Assembly (NCBI GenBank): GCA_027351145.1
Contig: DAIEIZ010000011.1
Location: forward strand, 1-9,726
DNA from: Candidatus Moraniibacteriota bacterium
Lineage (GTDB): Bacteria > Patescibacteriota > Minisyncoccia > Moranbacterales > UBA2206
DNA: 9,726 nt
Reading direction: 5' to 3'
Positions within the stretch are counted from its first letter, which is position 1; each line of letters starts with the position of its first letter. The notes beneath the pieces are model-generated. The model was given only the letters and a program-made list of their open reading frames with translations, ran no database searches and was not told the origin of the DNA. Below, piece after piece: positions 7,039 through 9,726 of the stretch. A program made the translations under genes and the position numbers.

Positions 7039-7216
7039 TCAGATAAACTCCATATAGTATCCTCTTATATCTTTCAGAATAAACTTTTTATCTTTATTCC
7101 TATCATTTCGCATTCCACGCATATCAACAGGCAAAATAGCCGTCCTTATCTAAAAATCCATCACCACAAACTACCAAAGATTTAATCCAGCTCTTTGTTT
7201 GAGTTATTTTGTTCAT
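7039..7216 (-). pseudogene. Frameshifted small gene after the 382-aa gene
   Basis: An ATG at 7214-7216 overlaps the stop of the 382-aa gene (ATGA) and opens a 30-codon frame, MNKITQTKSWIKSLVVCGDG onward, ending at TGA 7124-7126. In the frame one base over, sequence of clear protein character continues as PVDMRGMRNDRNKDKKFILK and DIRGYYMEFI to TGA at 7039-7041. Removing one T from the TTTT run at 7133-7136 joins them as DKDGYLPVDMRGM, a 58-aa protein; the span is 59 codons plus one base. I do not recognise a family. It has the best purine-rich ribosome-binding candidate in the window, GAGG ten bases before the ATG. It may be a recent pseudogene, a sequencing error in a homopolymer, or a programmed frameshift. 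The first two are more likely. Confidence 0.55.
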
Positions 7217-8361
7217 ACCTCTCTCGCCTCATCTTCCATAACTTTTCTCTGCTCGCTTAATAAGTGGACCTTGTAATTAGGATACATTTTTTGCAATGGC
7301 TCTTTTAGGGAGCTAAAAACATCATTTAAGAAAACATGCTTAATACCGTCTTTTTTCAGTTCTTCCTTGAAACCGGAAGTAACGACAGCTATCCCATCCT
7401 TATAGGCTGTTCCCCCGGCTGTTCCCAATGCCGCTCCCAAAGCAGCCTTAAGTTCGTTGCTTATTTCAAAACTTGCAGAGTAAAATTCCTTATTTGGATC
7501 AATGCCATTATCAAGCAATGCCATTAGCTTGTCCAACTGATTATCCTTGGAGATTCCATGCGCGTCAAAATATGCGCCAATTTCCGGATCAACTTTTTTA
7601 TAGAGCTTTCCATCCGGCAACTCGCCCTTTCCCACTAAAAACATATCGTCGGAAATAGCGCTCCTGCTTCTTGATCGCAATATTTTTCCATACTCTCTTT
7701 TCATCGTTTTTTGCATGGCTTCTCTTGACTCCTTTTCATTATCATTCGATTCGAATTCTTTCTTTCCATTTAAGCCAGCAAGGATATCCCTCGCTTTCTG
7801 TTCGTCATCTGTCATTTGCTTACTACGAAAAGATTCAAAAGCTAGTTTGTATTGTAAATTCCCGAGCACTTTTTGATCGATTTCCTTGCCAAGTTTAAAA
7901 TTAAATTCTTGCCCGGGATTTTTTTTCTGAAATTCCTCATAAGCGCTTTTCAATTTACCCAAAACAAGTTGCTCTTCATTGCTTAGTCCGTCAAAGTTTT
8001 TTTCTCCTTTTACATACCTAGAAACTTTTGCCACTGTTTCCTGCAAGCGTTGCGAAAAAACCGCCTTCTTATCATCCGGAAGTTTGGCATACAATTTTGC
8101 ATACATTTCATCCTTATCCTGCTCTCTCGCGAACTCTTTCAAACGGATCGCTTCGACGATTTTTTTCCGTCTATCCAGCTCCGTTTTCTGCATTTCCGGA
8201 TCAGCCAATATTGCACCCCCTGCCAACATCTCTTCGACCAACTCACTTGGCATATTGGCATACTGTGGCGGAATTGTTATTTTTTCTTGCTGTGATTTTT
8301 TTTGCATCTCTGCAATTTCCTCTGGCGTAAGTTGTGGTTGTGAAGAATTTTCAGCTTTCAT
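7213..8361 (-). CDS. Unrecognised soluble protein, 382 aa, with a glycine-rich C-terminal domain
   Basis: No family recognised. Residues 1-35 are polar, with a proline pair before QYANMPSELV. Residues 55-230 are highly charged and mostly helical, rich in K and E (ELDRRKKIVEAIRL, SAYEEFQKKN, DDEQKARDIL), with no signal peptide and no membrane helix. From about 255 to 370 the character changes to a compact alpha/beta domain: DPNKEFYSASFEIS (288-301), the loop GAALGTAGGTAYKDG (309-323), strand IAVVTSGF, then IKHVFLNDVFSSL (340-352) and VHLLSEQR. The glycine-rich loop next to a strand looks like a ligand-binding site, but that is only inference. There are no cysteines. It starts 21 bases after the 333-aa gene, likely in one transcript, and its stop overlaps the frameshifted frame downstream. 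Start chosen for spacing; no Shine-Dalgarno sequence. Confidence 0.9.
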   Translation of the reverse strand: MKAENSSQPQLTPEEIAEMQKKSQQEKITIPPQYANMPSELVEEMLAGGAILADPEMQKTELDRRKKIVEAIRLKEFAREQDKDEMYAKLYAKLPDDKKAVFSQRLQETVAKVSRYVKGEKNFDGLSNEEQLVLGKLKSAYEEFQKKNPGQEFNFKLGKEIDQKVLGNLQYKLAFESFRSKQMTDDEQKARDILAGLNGKKEFESNDNEKESREAMQKTMKREYGKILRSRSRSAISDDMFLVGKGELPDGKLYKKVDPEIGAYFDAHGISKDNQLDKLMALLDNGIDPNKEFYSASFEISNELKAALGAALGTAGGTAYKDGIAVVTSGFKEELKKDGIKHVFLNDVFSSLKEPLQKMYPNYKVHLLSEQRKVMEDEAREV

Positions 8362-8382
8362 AAATTTAATAAATATAACTTT

Positions 8383-9384
8383 TTAACATGACTTATTTTT
8401 ATCTGTATCGAAAACTTTGAAAAATTCATCTCGCAGTTTTCGCACTTCTTCTGATCTAAAATATTCCCCATATTCATTGCCAAAGTTTTCCACATCTTTC
8501 CAATATCTTTTCTTCGCCTCATCCCATTTTTGTCGCGACTCGCTTTCTTCGTCCCGGGAATACTCCAATCCATTCTCTTGACACCAGTCAGGATAAGCGC
8601 CTGGCGACTCCGGTCGTTTAATATATTCCTTATTATGTCTTATACACCACTCCTTCGTGGGAACAATTCTCATATCATATCGATACATTCCAACTCCTTT
8701 TGTTTTTATTGGCCAATCTTCTTTGCGACTATTCAGCACGACATTTCCCATACCGGGCAAATCCACTTTTCCAAATTGTTCTAAATTTTCGTCTACCTGT
8801 TCTTTAAATTTACAAAACTTAGGATTTTCTTCTTGTGCATAAAAAGTTAAATATGGTTCTGAATAACCAATATCTGAAGTATCTCCATTTTTATCCACTT
8901 CGTGACCTCCACAGCCTTCTCTCGTCTTTAAAAATGGTAACTTGTTTAATTTTTGACATACTGCTCGGATATCTCTATCAATAATTTCAGGAAATTCTTC
9001 TGAATCAATTCCGGTCATATTAAACAAATCGCTTTTTTGCTTTTCAAAATATCCATTAAGCGATTTAACGATTTCTTCTTCAGGCATGTCTGCATCCTCC
9101 CCATTGGGAAAAACATCCTTTCGGGTAGGAGATTCCAATCCCTCATTTTTCCAAAAATCTTTCCAATTTATAGCCAACAGCTTTTCTTTAATTTCCGCTA
9201 TTCGCATATTATCCATCGCCTCTTGATTATCCCTATTCTCCTGCAACAATTGCTCTGCCTTCCCATAATCAGTTCCACTTGGCTCTCCTTCTTCTTCTTT
9301 TCTTTCCACTTTTAAATTAATCGCGCCCCTTCTGATTTCGTGCGCCTCATCATATGCTTCTTTAAAATTATTTCTTTCCGACAC
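8383..9384 (-). CDS. Unrecognised soluble protein, 333 aa, with a CGGH motif
   Basis: No family recognised. It starts at a GTG; the frame has no nearby upstream ATG, and a TATAAA box lies 17 bases upstream. Residues 1-70 are very acidic and helical (EHEE-rich, with KVERKEEEGEPSG). The centre carries LNKLPFLKTREGCGGH (146-161) followed by SEPYLTFYAQEE (175-186), which looks like a short metal- or substrate-binding site around C158 and H161. The pattern of leucine-proline, threonine, cysteine and GH resembles the LPGVxTxxSCxGH segment of TYW3-like and related domains, but the resemblance is short. Further on, GVGMYRYDMRIVPTKEWCIR (230-249) and a charged helical C-terminus ending in Cys-stop. 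Six cysteines in all. No signal peptide or membrane segment. First gene after the terminator at 9472-9499, co-oriented with the 382-aa gene. Confidence 0.88.
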   Translation of the reverse strand: MSERNNFKEAYDEAHEIRRGAINLKVERKEEEGEPSGTDYGKAEQLLQENRDNQEAMDNMRIAEIKEKLLAINWKDFWKNEGLESPTRKDVFPNGEDADMPEEEIVKSLNGYFEKQKSDLFNMTGIDSEEFPEIIDRDIRAVCQKLNKLPFLKTREGCGGHEVDKNGDTSDIGYSEPYLTFYAQEENPKFCKFKEQVDENLEQFGKVDLPGMGNVVLNSRKEDWPIKTKGVGMYRYDMRIVPTKEWCIRHNKEYIKRPESPGAYPDWCQENGLEYSRDEESESRQKWDEAKKRYWKDVENFGNEYGEYFRSEEVRKLRDEFFKVFDTDKNKSC

Positions 9385-9401
9385 AGTGTTATTTTTTTAA
9401 T

Positions 9402-9407
9402 TTTATA
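9402..9407 (-). promoter_or_regulatory. Candidate -10 box of the 333-aa gene
   Basis: TATAAA in the context GGATATAAAATT lies 17 bases before the GTG start, which again implies a leader of about ten bases. No convincing -35 box is found upstream (CATTAA at 17 bases). It lies just behind the strong terminator, where a promoter is needed. Confidence 0.35.
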
Positions 9408-9471
9408 TCCTAATTTTAAAGCATTTAATGAAAATCAGCAAACACCAAAATTTAGCCCCAAATCAAACAAA

Positions 9472-9499
9472 ACAAAAGATGCTCAATGGCATCTTTTGT
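9472..9499 (-). terminator. Strong intrinsic terminator behind the cysteine-rich gene
   Basis: A perfect 11-bp stem, ACAAAAGATGC and GCATCTTTTGT, with a six-base loop. On the minus strand it is followed by TTTGTTTG after the stem's own T-run, and it lies 23 bases after the stop of the cysteine-rich gene. On the plus strand it is followed by TTTTTCTTTTT, so it could work both ways, although no plus-strand gene uses it in this window. It separates the edge gene from the 333/382-aa unit. Confidence 0.85.
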
Positions 9500-9522
9500 T
9501 TTTTCTTTTTCCAAAAAACCTC

Positions 9523-9726
9523 CTATTGCCCGCTACAGTCCTTTGTGCCTTGCTGTCTTTTGCAACCGTCGAAGCAAACTAAATCCTTGCAAGTGCGAGC
9601 TGCGCAATATGGGTCATCCGGTTGGCAGGTATAGCTAGGGTTGGTTGTAGTTTCCTTGGCTTTACCAACAACTACTTTAGCTCCTGCAGTTTTGGAACAA
9701 CTGCTTCCCTGAACCTTCACACTGGG
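9523..9726 (-). CDS. C-terminal part of a cysteine-rich, probably extracytoplasmic protein (cut by the right edge)
   Basis: The frame is open to the right window edge and ends at TAG 9523-9525, leaving 67 visible residues; the true start lies outside. A valine codon GTG at 9718-9720 could be misread as a start. The first visible 30 residues are Ser/Thr/Lys/Val-rich. The last 35 carry six cysteines spaced C-x6-C-x4-C-x4-C-x3-C-x8-C (from TCQPDDPYC to KDCSGQ), plus one earlier in SSCSK. This spacing suggests disulfide bonds in a small exported domain, or less likely a zinc site. A signal peptide would be in the missing part. No family recognised. A perfect terminator follows, which supports a real gene end here. 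Confidence 0.7.
   Translation of the reverse strand, partial: PSVKVQGSSCSKTAGAKVVVGKAKETTTNPSYTCQPDDPYCAARTCKDLVCFDGCKRQQGTKDCSGQ

Noticed and set aside
7124..7126. TGA read as a sense codon (recoded glycine, as in some Patescibacteria)
   Set aside because: TGA ends the GH1, RibL-like, lysS and 382-aa genes at the expected family lengths where these can be judged, and reading through at 7124 soon meets further stops.
8383..8573. Second minus-strand frame of 71 codons overlapping the end of the 333-aa gene (8358-8573)
   Set aside because: It lies almost entirely inside the 333-aa gene in another frame; the longer frame has continuous protein character and the short one none.

Overview
The window looks like AT-rich DNA from a member of the Candidate Phyla Radiation (Patescibacteria), most likely of the Parcubacteria superphylum. 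The case rests on the 16S 5' end at the left edge. It has a very short V1 hairpin, reads CACCTACGGGTGG where most bacteria have CTCCTACGGGAGG, and ends its first helix with GGCGTGGATAAGGCATGC. Two compact aminoacyl-tRNA synthetases, tight gene packing, start codons without Shine-Dalgarno sequences and two genes of no recognised family fit the same picture. The phylum-level placement is inference; no tree was made.

Every supported gene lies on the minus strand, so transcription runs from right to left. At the right edge is the C-terminal part of a cysteine-rich, probably extracytoplasmic protein, followed by a strong hairpin terminator (9472-9499). Next come two unrecognised soluble proteins of 333 and 382 aa, 21 bases apart, and a short open frame that starts inside the stop of the 382-aa gene and appears frameshifted (7039-7216). 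Then comes lysS. After a 163-base spacer with a candidate promoter, a RibL-like nucleotidyltransferase overlaps a PIG-V-like membrane mannosyltransferase by ATGA. A 159-base spacer with weak promoter signals leads to serS, whose stop codon directly abuts the ATG of a GH1 beta-glycosidase. Behind that lies the decayed remnant of a small gene (738-1053).

The last 717 bases hold the ribosomal RNA control region and the start of the 16S gene. There is a near-consensus sigma70-type promoter (TTGACA, 17 bases, TACAAT), a leader of about 340 bases carrying several stem-loops, and the first 340 or so bases of 16S rRNA, cut by the window edge. The rest of the rrn operon lies to the left.

Functionally the window is mostly core translation (16S, SerRS, LysRS) with short sugar and nucleotide-transfer modules in between. 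No mobile element, CRISPR array, tRNA gene or defence system is visible. The least explained parts are the 333/382-aa pair, the frameshifted small gene after it, and the cysteine-rich C-terminus at the right edge.
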